From contig CANNFQ010000010.1 of assembly GCA_947503925.1 (NCBI GenBank), positions 113,752 through 177,751 of the forward strand: 64,000 bases of DNA. Reading direction: 5' to 3'. Of this stretch, positions 27,556-36,872 are shown piece by piece. The stretch's first letter is position 1; each line of letters starts with the position of its first letter. A program made the position numbers and the translations under genes. The notes beneath the pieces are model-generated. The model made no database searches. It was not told the DNA's origin and saw nothing but the letters and a program-made list of their open reading frames with translations. The stretch comes from an uncultured Paracoccaceae bacterium (lineage in GTDB: Bacteria > Pseudomonadota > Alphaproteobacteria > Rhodobacterales > Rhodobacteraceae).

Positions 27556-27592
27556 AAAAAGGCCGCCCCCTTGCGCAAGGATCGGCCTTTTT
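27556..27592. terminator. Bidirectional intrinsic terminator
   Basis: AAAAAGGCCG (27556-27565) and CGGCCTTTTT (27583-27592) bracket an inner perfect palindrome CCTTGCGCAAGG (27569-27580). A-tract and T-tract on the two sides let it work for the convergent genes on both strands. Confidence 0.88.
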
Positions 27593-27607
27593 GATCATAA
27601 CGCTGCG

Positions 27608-27997
27608 CTACTGAACACGCACCCAATTCTGGCTGGAACAGATTAGTCCGCCAGCAACACAACCGCGCAGGCGCAGCGCATTGCCATTCACATCCATCTT
27701 GCCAACGTAGATTTTGTTGTTTGACGGCCGCCAGACCGACCCCTCATAGGCACCACCCCCCTGTGGGACCATGTCGATGACAAGGGTCCTTCCGATATTG
27801 GCAGATTGATATTCGCCATCCGCATTGAATGTACGGCTTATCACGCCACATATCGCATTGCCGCAAGGGGCCATCGTGATATGCGCATAGGCCCCGTCAT
27901 CGACTTCGGTCTGCCATACGCCAACTGCAGCTTCTTGGGCGGCAGCCGATGAGGCAAAGCCAAAAAGCGATATCGCCAGGATTAAATATTTCATCAT
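27608..27997 (-). CDS. DUF2147 domain secreted protein
   Basis: 129 residues with a signal peptide (LILAISLFGFASSAAAQ). The mature part shows the DUF2147 pattern: VGVWQTEVDDGAYAHITM, CGNAICGVISRTFNADG, GSVWRPSNNKIYVGKM, LRLRGCVAGGLIC. Three or more Cys could form disulphides in the periplasm. The family is widespread and of unknown function. Good ribosome site GGGAG. Confidence 0.88.
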   Translation of the reverse strand: MMKYLILAISLFGFASSAAAQEAAVGVWQTEVDDGAYAHITMAPCGNAICGVISRTFNADGEYQSANIGRTLVIDMVPQGGGAYEGSVWRPSNNKIYVGKMDVNGNALRLRGCVAGGLICSSQNWVRVQ

Positions 27998-28130
27998 TTC
28001 CGGATCTCCCTAAACTCTGTGCACAGCATGCGCGCGCGACAGCAGCCCGATCAAGTCTGACGTGGGGTCGCTGCGTTGCAATCCGCCCCGCCCCATGCAT
28101 AAACGCGCATAGATGACGAAAGGGCACAGC

Positions 28131-28850
28131 ATGATCCTCTACCCCGCAATTGATCTCAAAGATGGTAATGCCGTCCGTCTGGTCCATGGGGACATGGATC
28201 AGACCACTGTCTTCAATGATGATCCCGCTGCACAGGCGCGCGCCTTTGTGGATGCGGGTTGCGCATGGCTGCATCTGGTTGACCTCAACGGGGCCTTTGC
28301 GGGGGAGCCTGTCAACGCCGCCCCGGTTGAGGCGATTCTGAAAGCCTGCCCAGTCCCCGCCCAGCTAGGCGGCGGCATCAGGGACATGGCCACGATCGAG
28401 CGCTGGCTGGACAAAGGGCTGGCGCGGGTGATTCTGGGTACGGTGGCCGTCGAGGACCCCGATCTGGTCCGCGAGGCGGCAAGGGCCTTCCCAGGTCAGG
28501 TGGCCGTTGGACTTGACGCCCGCAACGGCAAGGTTGCAACCCGCGGATGGGCGGAAGAAACTGATATCATGGTCACTGATCTGGCCAAATCGTTTGAGGA
28601 TGCAGGCATCGCCGCCATCATCTACACCGACATCCTGCGCGATGGGGCGATGAAGGGGCCGAATATCGACGCCACAGCCGCCCTCGCCCGCGCGGTCAAT
28701 ATCCCCGTCATCGCCTCCGGCGGGGTTTCGTCCATGGCTGACCTGACGGCATTGCAGAAAACCGGCGTTATCTCCGGAGCGATTTCCGGGCGGGCGCTTT
28801 ATGACGGGGCGATCGATCTGGGCGAGGCGTTGAAGACGCTGAAGGCATAA
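28131..28850 (+). CDS. hisA: Phosphoribosylformimino-AICAR ribotide isomerase HisA
   Basis: 239 residues from ATG 28131 (AAAGG upstream); six in-frame codons earlier are not needed. A TIM barrel with the HisA/HisF half-barrel repeats: [16 protein letters not shown] with the catalytic Asp near residue 8, [25 protein letters not shown] with the second Asp, and [11 protein letters not shown]. It isomerises ProFAR to PRFAR in histidine biosynthesis in the cytoplasm. hisF and hisE follow after two interposed genes. Confidence 0.96.
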   Translation: MILYPAIDLKDGNAVRLVHGDMDQTTVFNDDPAAQARAFVDAGCAWLHLVDLNGAFAGEPVNAAPVEAILKACPVPAQLGGGIRDMATIERWLDKGLARVILGTVAVEDPDLVREAARAFPGQVAVGLDARNGKVATRGWAEETDIMVTDLAKSFEDAGIAAIIYTDILRDGAMKGPNIDATAALARAVNIPVIASGGVSSMADLTALQKTGVISGAISGRALYDGAIDLGEALKTLKA

Positions 28851-28928
28851 GGCCAAGCTATATGCGACCATTTGGCAGCTGTTGTATTCCTGCCTTTTCC
28901 GATCATCTGGGGGTGGAGGTTGAAGCCA

Positions 28929-29381
28929 ATGACCACTGTAACCAAGACGGCCTTGCCGGTCGTCAGCGCCTTACACACGCGCCGCGTACCGAGCGATTTC
29001 ATGGATTGCTACGCCGTCCCGTCCAACATGCCTGTGCGCCGCGCCGCCGAGATCATCACAGATTTCCCAAGCTGGGCGCAGTTGCTGCTGCTGATCCGGC
29101 GCATGGTCACGGCACCTTTTGGCCTCGACAATGATGGGCCAGCGGCAGAGGACAAGCTGGGCGCCTTCCCCGTGGAAGCCGAAACCGAGACCGAGATCAT
29201 CGCCGGGTTTGACGACAAGCATCTGGATTTCCGGGTATCCGTCTTGTCACATGAGGGCAGGATCAGCCTCGCCACATGGGTCGCCCCCCATAATATCGGG
29301 GGGCGCCTTTATCTGGCAGCGATCATGCCGTTCCATATCGCCATTGCGCGCAATGCGCTGAGCCGGGTCGCGCGGACCTAG
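28929..29381 (+). CDS. DUF2867 domain protein within the his locus
   Basis: 150 residues from ATG 28929, which has a strong GGAGG nine bases upstream. Features typical of DUF2867: RVPSDFMDCYAV, LIRRMVTAPFGLD, EIIAGFDDKHLDFRVSV, and the ending NIGGRLYLAAIMPFHIAI. Function is unknown, possibly a small lipid- or ligand-binding fold. It sits between hisA and hisF, and its TAG shares CTAG (29378-29381) with the stop of the convergent DUF302 gene. Confidence 0.82.
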   Translation: MTTVTKTALPVVSALHTRRVPSDFMDCYAVPSNMPVRRAAEIITDFPSWAQLLLLIRRMVTAPFGLDNDGPAAEDKLGAFPVEAETETEIIAGFDDKHLDFRVSVLSHEGRISLATWVAPHNIGGRLYLAAIMPFHIAIARNALSRVART

Positions 29382-29821
29382 TTCCCTACCGCCTTATCCG
29401 TCAGCATGTTCAGGGCACCATTGATCTTGCCCACAACCTCAGCATCGGCGGCAATATCGAGACCCGCAAACAGATCTTCCGCCGGAGTCCATGTCATTTG
29501 CGTGGAGCCATCCACATCCTGATAGGCCAGGACCCGCAAGGGCAGGACCAGCCCGGCGCGAATGTCATCCTCCATCGCCAACGTGCCCAAGGCCGGATTG
29601 CCAAAAATCAGCAGTTGCGCATCCGGAATTGATTTGCCCACACTTTCCGCCCCCTTGGCGTGATCCACGCGCGCAAAAACAGTCGCGCCAGCTGCGGTCA
29701 CCGCAGCCTCCAGACCATCAATCGTTTCGCCAACGGAAAGCGGTGAACTCTTCATCATATTCTCTGCCAGTATTGGTGTTGCACAAAGCCCGATCAGGGC
29801 CGCCGCGATCACAAGTTTCAT
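29378..29821 (-). CDS. DUF302 domain secreted protein
   Basis: 147 residues from ATG 29821; a longer frame precedes the signal peptide and is rejected. Signal peptide [17 protein letters not shown]. The DUF302 core contains [38 protein letters not shown] and [10 protein letters not shown]. The family is often periplasmic, with possible redox or metal roles, but has no established reaction. It lies on the opposite strand inside the hisA-hisF interval. Confidence 0.88.
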   Translation of the reverse strand: MKLVIAAALIGLCATPILAENMMKSSPLSVGETIDGLEAAVTAAGATVFARVDHAKGAESVGKSIPDAQLLIFGNPALGTLAMEDDIRAGLVLPLRVLAYQDVDGSTQMTWTPAEDLFAGLDIAADAEVVGKINGALNMLTDKAVGN

Positions 29822-29900
29822 CAGATGCTCCCATTTCCAGTGCCCAACATCTACCACCGCCCCCTTCCCATTTCGCCCCATTCCGCCTAAGGATCACGCC

Positions 29901-30659
29901 ATGTTGAAGACACGGATCATCCCCTGCCTTGATGTCGCCGAAGGGCGGGTCGTCAAAGGCGTGAATTTTGTCGATCTGATTGATGCAGGCGATCCGGTGG
30001 ATGCGGCCATCGCCTATAACGCGGCTGGCGCGGATGAGCTGTGTTTCCTCGATATCATGGCGACCGAGGAAAACCGGGGCACGATGTTTGATCTGGCCAC
30101 GCGCACGGCTGAGCAGTGCTTCATGCCGTTGACCATCGGGGGCGGCGTGCGCACGCATCACGATGTGCGAGACCTGCTGCTGGCCGGGGCCGATAAGGTC
30201 AGTTTCAACTCTGCGGCTGTCGCCAATCCCGATGTCGTGGCAGAGGCTGCGATGCGGTTCGGATCACAGTGCATCGTGGTGGCGATTGACGCCAAAACGG
30301 TCGCACCCGGCAAATGGGAGATCTTCACCCATGGCGGCAGACGGGAAACCGGTATTGATGCTGTGGAATTTGCAAAGACCGTCGTGGAAAAAGGTGCGGG
30401 TGAAATCCTGCTGACCTCGATGGATCGCGACGGAACCAAGGCAGGATTCAACCTGCCATTGACCAAGGCGATATCAGACGCGGTTGATGTGCCTGTGATC
30501 GCCTCGGGCGGCGTCGGCACGCTTGATCATCTGGTCGAAGGCGTGACCCAAGGCGGCGCCTCTGCCGTGCTGGCCGCCTCGATCTTCCATTTCGGCACCT
30601 ACACAATTGGGCAGGCCAAGGCGCATATGGCCGCCGCAGGCATTCCGGTGCGACCATGA
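29901..30659 (+). CDS. hisF: Imidazole glycerol phosphate synthase subunit HisF
   Basis: 252 residues, normal length. [15 protein letters not shown] with the catalytic Asp near residue 11, [31 protein letters not shown] with the second Asp near 130, and [16 protein letters not shown] are standard. HisF is the cyclase of the HisFH complex that turns PRFAR and ammonia into imidazole glycerol phosphate and AICAR. The hisH partner is not in this window. AGGAT is the ribosome site and its stop overlaps the hisE start (ATGA). Confidence 0.97.
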   Translation: MLKTRIIPCLDVAEGRVVKGVNFVDLIDAGDPVDAAIAYNAAGADELCFLDIMATEENRGTMFDLATRTAEQCFMPLTIGGGVRTHHDVRDLLLAGADKVSFNSAAVANPDVVAEAAMRFGSQCIVVAIDAKTVAPGKWEIFTHGGRRETGIDAVEFAKTVVEKGAGEILLTSMDRDGTKAGFNLPLTKAISDAVDVPVIASGGVGTLDHLVEGVTQGGASAVLAASIFHFGTYTIGQAKAHMAAAGIPVRP

Positions 30660-30961
30660 CGCTTGATGACCTCGCCTCCCTGATCGCTTCACGCAAGGGC
30701 GCTGACCCGTCCAGCAGCTGGACAGCGCAATTGCTGGCCAAGGGCCCCGAGAAATGCGCCGAGAAGTTCGGGGAAGAGGCGATAGAAGCCGTCATTGAGG
30801 CCGTTAAAGGCGACAAGGACCGGCTGACGTCAGAGGCCGCGGATGTGCTTTATCACCTGCTTGTCATGCTGACTGCCTGCGACGTGACGTTGGATGATGT
30901 ACTGACAGAACTGGGCAAAAGACAGGGCACCTCCGGCATTGCCGAAAAGGCAAACCGCTAA
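30656..30961 (+). CDS. hisE: Phosphoribosyl-ATP pyrophosphohydrolase HisE
   Basis: 101 residues. Four-helix MazG-like fold with [21 protein letters not shown] and [16 protein letters not shown], whose Glu and Asp residues bind Mg2+. It hydrolyses PR-ATP to PR-AMP in the second step of histidine biosynthesis. Translationally coupled to hisF by ATGA. Its stop overlaps the stop of the convergent CoA-binding protein gene (30958-30961). Confidence 0.95.
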   Translation: MTLDDLASLIASRKGADPSSSWTAQLLAKGPEKCAEKFGEEAIEAVIEAVKGDKDRLTSEAADVLYHLLVMLTACDVTLDDVLTELGKRQGTSGIAEKANR

Positions 30962-31425
30962 AGCCGCGACGAAATCACACCAGTGGCAAAACCACCCATG
31001 CGCAATTCGCCAAAAAGGCGCTGATATTCGATCTTGGGGCAACGGTTTTGAATGACATCGATACCGCGCGCCTGTGCCTTGGCAGCGGCTTCCGCATGTT
31101 CGACACCAATCTGCATCCAGACCGTCTGCAAATCCGGCCAACGGGCCAGCGCGGCATCAACAATCGGCGGCACCGTGTCCGAGCGGCGAAAGATGTCAAC
31201 CATATCCACATCATCCGGAATGTCAGCCAGATCGCCATAGACCTTCTCGCCCAGCAATGTCTGCCCGGCCAGCCCCGGATTGACGGGGATCACACGAAAC
31301 CCTTTCAAATTCAGATAGCGGGCCACGAAATAACTGGGGCGCACCGGATTGGCCGACACCCCAACAACCGCCACCGTGCGGGTGCGTTTCAGGATGCGGC
31401 GCAAATCATCGTCAGTATAAGTCAT
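30958..31425 (-). CDS. CoA-binding domain protein (YccU-like)
   Basis: 155 residues forming one Rossmann-type CoA_binding_2 domain: VAVVGVSANPVRPSYFVARYL, GFRVIPVNPG, VDMVDIFRRSDTVPPIVDAAL, VWMQIGVEHAEAAAKA, and QNRCPKIEYQRL at the end. The family binds a nucleotide or CoA in the cytoplasm; physiological role unknown. A terminator 25-55 bases upstream isolates it from the YHS gene. Confidence 0.9.
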   Translation of the reverse strand: MTYTDDDLRRILKRTRTVAVVGVSANPVRPSYFVARYLNLKGFRVIPVNPGLAGQTLLGEKVYGDLADIPDDVDMVDIFRRSDTVPPIVDAALARWPDLQTVWMQIGVEHAEAAAKAQARGIDVIQNRCPKIEYQRLFGELRMGGFATGVISSRL

Positions 31426-31450
31426 AAGCCGACCCTATAACCGCTTGTTC

Positions 31451-31478
31451 AAAAAAGCGCCCGGAAAATTCCGGGCGC
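31451..31478 (-). terminator. Intrinsic terminator downstream of the YHS gene
   Basis: GCGCCCGGAA (31457-31466) and TTCCGGGCGC (31469-31478) form a perfect 10-bp stem. On the - strand TTTTTT follows. It lies ~125 bases after the YHS gene's stop and just before the CoA-binding gene. The stretch 31479-31603 contains nothing I can identify. Confidence 0.85.
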
Positions 31479-31603
31479 CAGTCATGGAACGAGGGACAGT
31501 GAACGAAATGCCTGTGTTCCAGACAAGCATCTCTGTCTTATGAAATAAGAGGCGAACAGTGATACAAAAAGGGACGGTCATGGAATTGTGAAGACCGCGT
31601 TAT

Positions 31604-32053
31604 TCAGCCACGCATCAAACGCGCCCAATGGGCATCGGCATGCGCAATATGCGTTGCGGGGTCAGACAGCCAGACTGCACGCTCCGCTTGCGAGGCGGTC
31701 AAAAACAGCTGTCTGTCCGTAATACTCCAGGCCTGCGGGTCAGATGGGGCCAACACGCCCTGTGCTACCCCCAATGCGCAAAACCCACCATAGCGCGGGG
31801 CAAATGCATGCGGATCACGTTCAAACACCTCGCGATTGGCGGCGGTCCTGAAACACCACCGCGCACCACGCCAGCGGATCGCCTCGCTGCGCAGGCCGGC
31901 AACAGCAGCGCGATCATGAAAATAGGCAACCGGATCGGTACCATCAATTGCCCAGCCATCAACCGCGTAGACGCGGCGCGTGCCAGCTTGCGCCCCATTT
32001 GCAAGCAACGGCGCGGTAAGAAACGTACAGATGGCGGTGCGACGGGTCAGCAT
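31604..32053 (-). CDS. Secreted YHS domain protein
   Basis: 149 residues with a signal peptide that has an RR pair (LTRRTAICTFLTAPLLANGAQA), so export could be Sec or Tat. A YHS-like domain follows: WAIDGTDPVAYFHDRAAVAG, IRWRGARWCFRTAANREVF, DPHAFAPRYGGFCALGVA. The YHS fold is proposed to bind metal or a small ligand in the periplasm. Standalone gene with no clear partner. The 124 bases upstream (32054-32177) show no coding potential. Confidence 0.85.
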   Translation of the reverse strand: MLTRRTAICTFLTAPLLANGAQAGTRRVYAVDGWAIDGTDPVAYFHDRAAVAGLRSEAIRWRGARWCFRTAANREVFERDPHAFAPRYGGFCALGVAQGVLAPSDPQAWSITDRQLFLTASQAERAVWLSDPATHIAHADAHWARLMRG

Positions 32054-32177
32054 GCCTCAACGGGCTCCGGGTAAGCAGATCAGGGGTCTCACTAAATCAG
32101 ATGCACAAGAAAATCGCCGATGCAAAGCCCTGCTCGCCAAGGCGTGAGCAAAGGTGACCTAGCCAGCTTGCAGTATA

Positions 32178-32489
32178 TCAATCAAAGATATCTTCCAGCT
32201 CGTCCCAGACTTCCGCCAGAACTTTGCGGAACAATCCTTTGCTTCTCTTCTGCTTTCGGGACTTCTTGGGTCTGGCGAAATGGCCCTTCCCGGGCGCTGG
32301 CCGATGGTTCGGGCGGGTGGGTGTCGCCGCAGGCGCTGTCGCCCGTTCGGGGGCAATCGGTAACATTTTCAACGCGCGCAACGGCGCACCACATTGGCGG
32401 CAGCTCAACTCATGGCGGGTTTTCCCGCGAAGGACCAGCGCGGCCTTGGTGCCGCAATAACAACAGGTGGCGACCTTGGTCACAGCCAT
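32178..32489 (-). CDS. Small zinc-ribbon protein with basic tail, function unknown
   Basis: 103 residues. The first 40 residues contain CCYCGTKAAL and CRQCGAPL, two CxxC pairs that make a zinc ribbon. A Pro/Ala/Arg-rich low-complexity linker follows (PERATAPAATPTRPNHRPAPG) interrupted by a Lys/Arg-rich patch (RPKKSRKQKRSK), and an acidic helix ends the protein (VLAEVWDELEDIFD). The layout suggests nucleic-acid or ribosome association. Family members occur widely in Rhodobacteraceae but I cannot name a function. Confidence 0.8.
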   Translation of the reverse strand: MAVTKVATCCYCGTKAALVLRGKTRHELSCRQCGAPLRALKMLPIAPERATAPAATPTRPNHRPAPGKGHFARPKKSRKQKRSKGLFRKVLAEVWDELEDIFD

Positions 32490-32560
32490 ATCTGCTTGCC
32501 CTGCCTCATAGATTACGAAAGATCGCTAGCAGAACCGGCACGCCCACGCAATCTGGCAGG

Positions 32561-34033
32561 CTAGCTTTCGAGATAAATCGCCAGCGCTGCCTCTGTTCCG
32601 TCATGATGGATCAGGCCCATCCAGCGAATAAAACTATCGCGAAACCGAGCATCCTCGGCCAGATCACCATATAGCTCTCGCTGTTTCAGCCAGGCAACGG
32701 GTTTGTCCCGGGCCGCGGTTGCCGCCGCCGTCAGATCAGCCCAGATCGGGTCATTCGGGGCGATGGCGGATCCGTCCTCACGGGTGCCCTCACACATCCG
32801 CGCCCATAGGGCCTGCGACAGGGCCAACCCCTCTACCGGTGTCCCCGCAGCCAAAGCCGCGCGCGCAACCGGCAAAAGAAACCCGGTATGACGGGACGAT
32901 CCGTCAAACGCGACGCGGCGGACCGTGTCGACAATCTGGGTGTTGGCAAAACGGCGCTCAACAAGGTCGATATAGGCAAGCGGGGTCACCCCCGGCACCG
33001 CAGCAACATGCGGCGCAATCTCGACTTCGGCCACTTTGCGAAAAAACGGGCGAATCTGCGGATGCACCATACAATCCGCAATCGTATCAAGCCCCAATAT
33101 GTCACCCGCATCGGCGATCAACTGGTGACCGCCATTCAACAGGCGAATTTTCATCGCCTCATAGGCATGCACATTAGAGGTAAAGGTCGCCCCGGCCTTG
33201 TCCCAATCGGGACGACCGGCGCAGAAATCATCCTCAATCACCCATTGGCGAAAATTCTCATGCGTGACGGGGGCGGCATCTGAAATGCCGATGTCCTGCG
33301 CCAACGCCAGTTCCTTCGGCCCTGTTGCCGGTACGATGCAATCGACCATCGCATTGGGAAAACTGCAGTTGGCATCAATCCAATCCGCAAGATCGGGGTC
33401 AGACAATCGAGCCAGCGACACAATGGTCTGGCGCAGAATAGCCCCGTTGCCCTGCAGGTTATCGCAGCTTTGCCCCGTAAACGGGCCAGTGCCCGCATCG
33501 CGGCGACGTTTCAGCGCAGCAATCATCGCCCCAAAGGCGGTGCGTGGCTGGTCTGGATTAGCCGCATCATGGACAATATCCGGGTGAACGGCATCAAACC
33601 CTTTGGTGACCGGATCGATGTAATAGCCCCCTTCGGTCACCGTCAGGGCAACGATGCGAATGGCCGGGTCTGCCATTTGGGCGATCAGCGGGGCGTTGTC
33701 CTCTTCGACCGGCACAAATCCGATCATTGGTCCGATCACCTCAGCGGCGCGACCCGCCGGATCCAGCTCAATCAAGGTTGTCAGATAATCCTGTGCGGCC
33801 AGCCTTTTGCGTTGTTCTTCGTCGCCCGGGCGCACACCGGCACCGATAATCGCCCAATCCAGCGCCTCACCCTGCTGCATCAATCGATGCAGATACCAGG
33901 CTTGATGCGCGCGATGAAAGTTACCCAACCCGATATGCACGATACCCGGCGTCAGCGCGGACCGATCATAGGTTGGGCGCTGCACGGCGGCGGGCAAATC
34001 CTGCAAAGACGCGTTGGATAGTTTCACGGGCAT
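32561..34033 (-). CDS. mtlK: Mannitol dehydrogenase family polyol dehydrogenase
   Basis: 490 residues, the long-chain polyol dehydrogenase length. N-terminal GLGNFHRAHQAWYLHRLM is the NAD-site signature, and the catalytic KxxxxNxxH motif appears as KIRLLNGGHQLIADAG. It oxidises mannitol, or sorbitol or arabitol, to the ketose with NAD. It directly abuts the ABC ATPase gene as last gene of smoEFGK-mtlK, the order known for the polyol operon of Rhodobacter sphaeroides. Confidence 0.93.
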   Translation of the reverse strand: MPVKLSNASLQDLPAAVQRPTYDRSALTPGIVHIGLGNFHRAHQAWYLHRLMQQGEALDWAIIGAGVRPGDEEQRKRLAAQDYLTTLIELDPAGRAAEVIGPMIGFVPVEEDNAPLIAQMADPAIRIVALTVTEGGYYIDPVTKGFDAVHPDIVHDAANPDQPRTAFGAMIAALKRRRDAGTGPFTGQSCDNLQGNGAILRQTIVSLARLSDPDLADWIDANCSFPNAMVDCIVPATGPKELALAQDIGISDAAPVTHENFRQWVIEDDFCAGRPDWDKAGATFTSNVHAYEAMKIRLLNGGHQLIADAGDILGLDTIADCMVHPQIRPFFRKVAEVEIAPHVAAVPGVTPLAYIDLVERRFANTQIVDTVRRVAFDGSSRHTGFLLPVARAALAAGTPVEGLALSQALWARMCEGTREDGSAIAPNDPIWADLTAAATAARDKPVAWLKQRELYGDLAEDARFRDSFIRWMGLIHHDGTEAALAIYLES

Positions 34034-35038
34034 TCAACCTATTCGCAAACCTTGTGCATCAAACCGGTGTATCTGGTCGGCGCGCGGGGTCAGATAGACA
34101 GTGTCACCATGGACGACAGACATCTCGCCGCTGGCCCGGACAGTCATCGGATCGCAGCCTGGAATGCCGTGGATATGGATAAAAGTATCCGATCCCAGAT
34201 GTTCGGCAACCCCGACTGTCCCCTGCCATGTGCCTTCTGTCGTTGACACATCAATATGTTCAGGGCGAATGCCAATTGTCTGCGCGTCATGCTTGGCAGC
34301 TTCGGGACCTTCGACAAAATTCATCTTTGGCGACCCGATAAAGCCCGCCACAAACAGGTTGCGGGGATTACGGTAAAGCTCAAGCGGGCTGCCCACCTGT
34401 TCAATCACACCGGCATGCAAAACGACGATCTTGTCGGCCATGGTCATCGCTTCAACCTGATCATGGGTCACATAGACCATGGTCGTCGCCAGCTTCTTGT
34501 GCAGTTCGGAAATTTCCATGCGCATGCCCACACGCAAGGCGGCATCAAGATTTGACAGCGGTTCATCAAACAAAAAGGCCGCAGGTTCGCGCACAATGGC
34601 ACGGCCAATGGCGACACGCTGGCGCTGACCGCCGGACAACTGGCCCGGACGGCGATCCAGATAGTCTGTCAGGTTCAACGCCTTTGCAGCCGAACTGATG
34701 CGACGGTCCTGTTCCTCCTGCGGGATTTTGGCCATGCGCATCGGAAAGGCGATATTCTTGCGCACCGACATATGCGGATAAAGCGCATAGCTTTGAAACA
34801 CCATCGCCAGGCCGCGCTTGGCTGGCGGCAGCATCGTGGCATCATCGCCGTCGATCTCGATATGACCGGCGGTTGTGTCCTCCAGCCCGGCGATCAGGCG
34901 CAGCAGCGTTGATTTACCGCAGCCCGAGGGGCCGACAAACACCACAAACTCACCATCGTTGATCTCAAGGTCCAGCGGCGGAATAACCTCTACATCACCG
35001 AACTTCTTTTGAACTTGATTCAGTTGGATACGTCCCAT
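34034..35038 (-). CDS. smoK: Polyol ABC transporter ATP-binding protein
   Basis: 334 residues, MalK/UgpC type. Walker [14 protein letters not shown]-loop [11 protein letters not shown], signature [15 protein letters not shown], Walker [12 protein letters not shown], switch [13 protein letters not shown]; the last ~100 residues form the OB-fold regulatory domain ([11 protein letters not shown]). Hydrolyses ATP for polyol import with the two preceding permeases. The mtlK gene starts right at its stop. Confidence 0.93.
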   Translation of the reverse strand: MGRIQLNQVQKKFGDVEVIPPLDLEINDGEFVVFVGPSGCGKSTLLRLIAGLEDTTAGHIEIDGDDATMLPPAKRGLAMVFQSYALYPHMSVRKNIAFPMRMAKIPQEEQDRRISSAAKALNLTDYLDRRPGQLSGGQRQRVAIGRAIVREPAAFLFDEPLSNLDAALRVGMRMEISELHKKLATTMVYVTHDQVEAMTMADKIVVLHAGVIEQVGSPLELYRNPRNLFVAGFIGSPKMNFVEGPEAAKHDAQTIGIRPEHIDVSTTEGTWQGTVGVAEHLGSDTFIHIHGIPGCDPMTVRASGEMSVVHGDTVYLTPRADQIHRFDAQGLRIG

Positions 35039-35049
35039 GTGCGTTTTCC

Positions 35050-35880
35050 TTACTTCACTGCGCCGAAGGTCAAGCCCCGGACAAGTTGTTTCTGGCTGAA
35101 CCAGCCAAGGATCAGAATTGGTGCAATCGCCATGGTCGAGGCCGCGCTGAGCTTGGCAAAGAACAGACCTTCAGGGCTGGAATAGCTGGCGATAAAGGCG
35201 GTCAGCGGGGCGGCTTGGGCAGCCGTCAGGTTGAGGGTCCAGAACGCCTCGTTCCAGGCCAGGATGAAATTCAACAGCAGCGTCGATGCGATGCCGGGAA
35301 TGGCCATCGGCGTCAGAACATACAGGATTTCATTGCGTAATGACGCACCATCCATCCGGGCCGCCTCAAGGATTTCACCGGGGATTTCCTTGAAGTAGGT
35401 ATACAGCATCCAGACAATGATCGGCAGGTTGATCAGCATCAGCACCACAGTCAGGCCAAGGCGGCTATCCAGAATGCCCAGTTTGATGAAGATAAGATAG
35501 ATCGGGTACAAAACACCCACCGCTGGCAGCATCTTGGTGGACAGCATCCAAAGCAGGATATCCTTGGTGCGCTTGGACGGGACAAAAGCCATCGACCAGG
35601 CGGCAGGGACCGCAATGATAATGCCCAGAATGGTGGAGCCACCGGCGATAAAGACCGAATTCCACAGGAACCGCATATAGTTGGATCGTTCCTGCACGAC
35701 GGCATAGTTTTCCAGCGTCCAGTCAAAGAACAAAAAGACGGGCGGATCGGCAATAGCCTGCGCTTCTGTTTTGAAACTGGTCAGAATGGTCCACAAGATC
35801 GGGAAAAAGATCAGCAAACCAATCGCCCAGGCGATCGCAGTATTCAGCGCCTTGCGTTGTGTTGTAACAGCACGTGCCAT
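35050..35880 (-). CDS. smoG: Polyol ABC transporter permease 2
   Basis: 276 residues, six predicted membrane segments of the MalG type. The EAA loop [20 protein letters not shown] (near residue 185) would contact the ATPase. Short spacings (12 bases before smoK, 12 after smoF) show a single operon. Confidence 0.92.
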   Translation of the reverse strand: MARAVTTQRKALNTAIAWAIGLLIFFPILWTILTSFKTEAQAIADPPVFLFFDWTLENYAVVQERSNYMRFLWNSVFIAGGSTILGIIIAVPAAWSMAFVPSKRTKDILLWMLSTKMLPAVGVLYPIYLIFIKLGILDSRLGLTVVLMLINLPIIVWMLYTYFKEIPGEILEAARMDGASLRNEILYVLTPMAIPGIASTLLLNFILAWNEAFWTLNLTAAQAAPLTAFIASYSSPEGLFFAKLSAASTMAIAPILILGWFSQKQLVRGLTFGAVK

Positions 35881-35892
35881 GGTCAGCCTCCC

Positions 35893-36759
35893 TTATGTAT
35901 CCAGGTTCTTGCCGACGATGCGCATCAGAAACAGCGCAACGATATTGGCAAGGATGATGGCATAGACACCGCCCGCAGATCCCAATCCGACATTCTGGCT
36001 TTCCAGCACCCGTTGGAAGATAAGATAGGTCAGGGTCCGGGTGCCGAATGCACCGCCGGTGGTCACAAAAATTTCGGCAAAGATCGACAGCAGGAAAATC
36101 GTCTGGATCAGGATCACAATCGTGATGGCCCGGCTCAGATGCGGCAGGATGATAAACCAGAACCGTTTCAGGAACGGGGCGCCATCCATCTCGGCGGCTT
36201 CCAACTGTTCACTGTCCAGCGACTGCACAGCGGTCAACAAGATCAATGTTGCAAAGGGCAGCCATTGCCAACTGACAATCATGACAATTGATTGCAGGGA
36301 TTCCTGACTAAGCCATTGCACCGGCTCTGCGCCAAAGAATTTCCATAGATGGGCAAGGATCCCGTTCACCGGATCCATGAACATGTTCTTCCAGACCAGC
36401 GCGGACACGGTCGGCATCACAAAGAACGGGGCAATCACAAGGATACGAACAACCCCCTGCCCCCACATCGGCTGATCCAGCAGCAAGGCCAGAACAATCC
36501 CAAACGCGACAGTGATGATCAGAACGCCACCAACAATAATCAGGGTGGTTTGCACGGCGGGCCAAAACGAACTGGAACTGATGAACCTGGCATAGTTCTC
36601 AAGCCCGACCCAACCTTGGTCACCGCCACGCAGCGGCAGGTATTTCCGGAACGAAAACCACAAGGTCATAATCAAAGGGACCAGCATCCAGCCCAGAAGC
36701 AGGATCACGGCCGGGGCCATCATCAGTCGGGCGGCAGATCGGGATTGTTGGGTCGCCAT
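35893..36759 (-). CDS. smoF: Polyol ABC transporter permease 1
   Basis: 288 residues from ATG 36759, chosen for the AGAGGAGA ribosome site; a 29-codon upstream extension lacks one. MalF-type permease with six membrane segments and the EAA loop EQLEAAEMDGAPFLKRFWFI. Forms the channel with the downstream permease. Confidence 0.92.
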   Translation of the reverse strand: MATQQSRSAARLMMAPAVILLLGWMLVPLIMTLWFSFRKYLPLRGGDQGWVGLENYARFISSSSFWPAVQTTLIIVGGVLIITVAFGIVLALLLDQPMWGQGVVRILVIAPFFVMPTVSALVWKNMFMDPVNGILAHLWKFFGAEPVQWLSQESLQSIVMIVSWQWLPFATLILLTAVQSLDSEQLEAAEMDGAPFLKRFWFIILPHLSRAITIVILIQTIFLLSIFAEIFVTTGGAFGTRTLTYLIFQRVLESQNVGLGSAGGVYAIILANIVALFLMRIVGKNLDT

Positions 36760-36872
36760 GACACATCTCCTCTGTTGACGGCCACGCAGGCCACCGGGAT
36801 TCAAACATGCGAATGGAAAGATTTTCAAGAACCAGAGGGCGAGCACGCCGCCCTCTGGCAGGGCTTGCGGGC

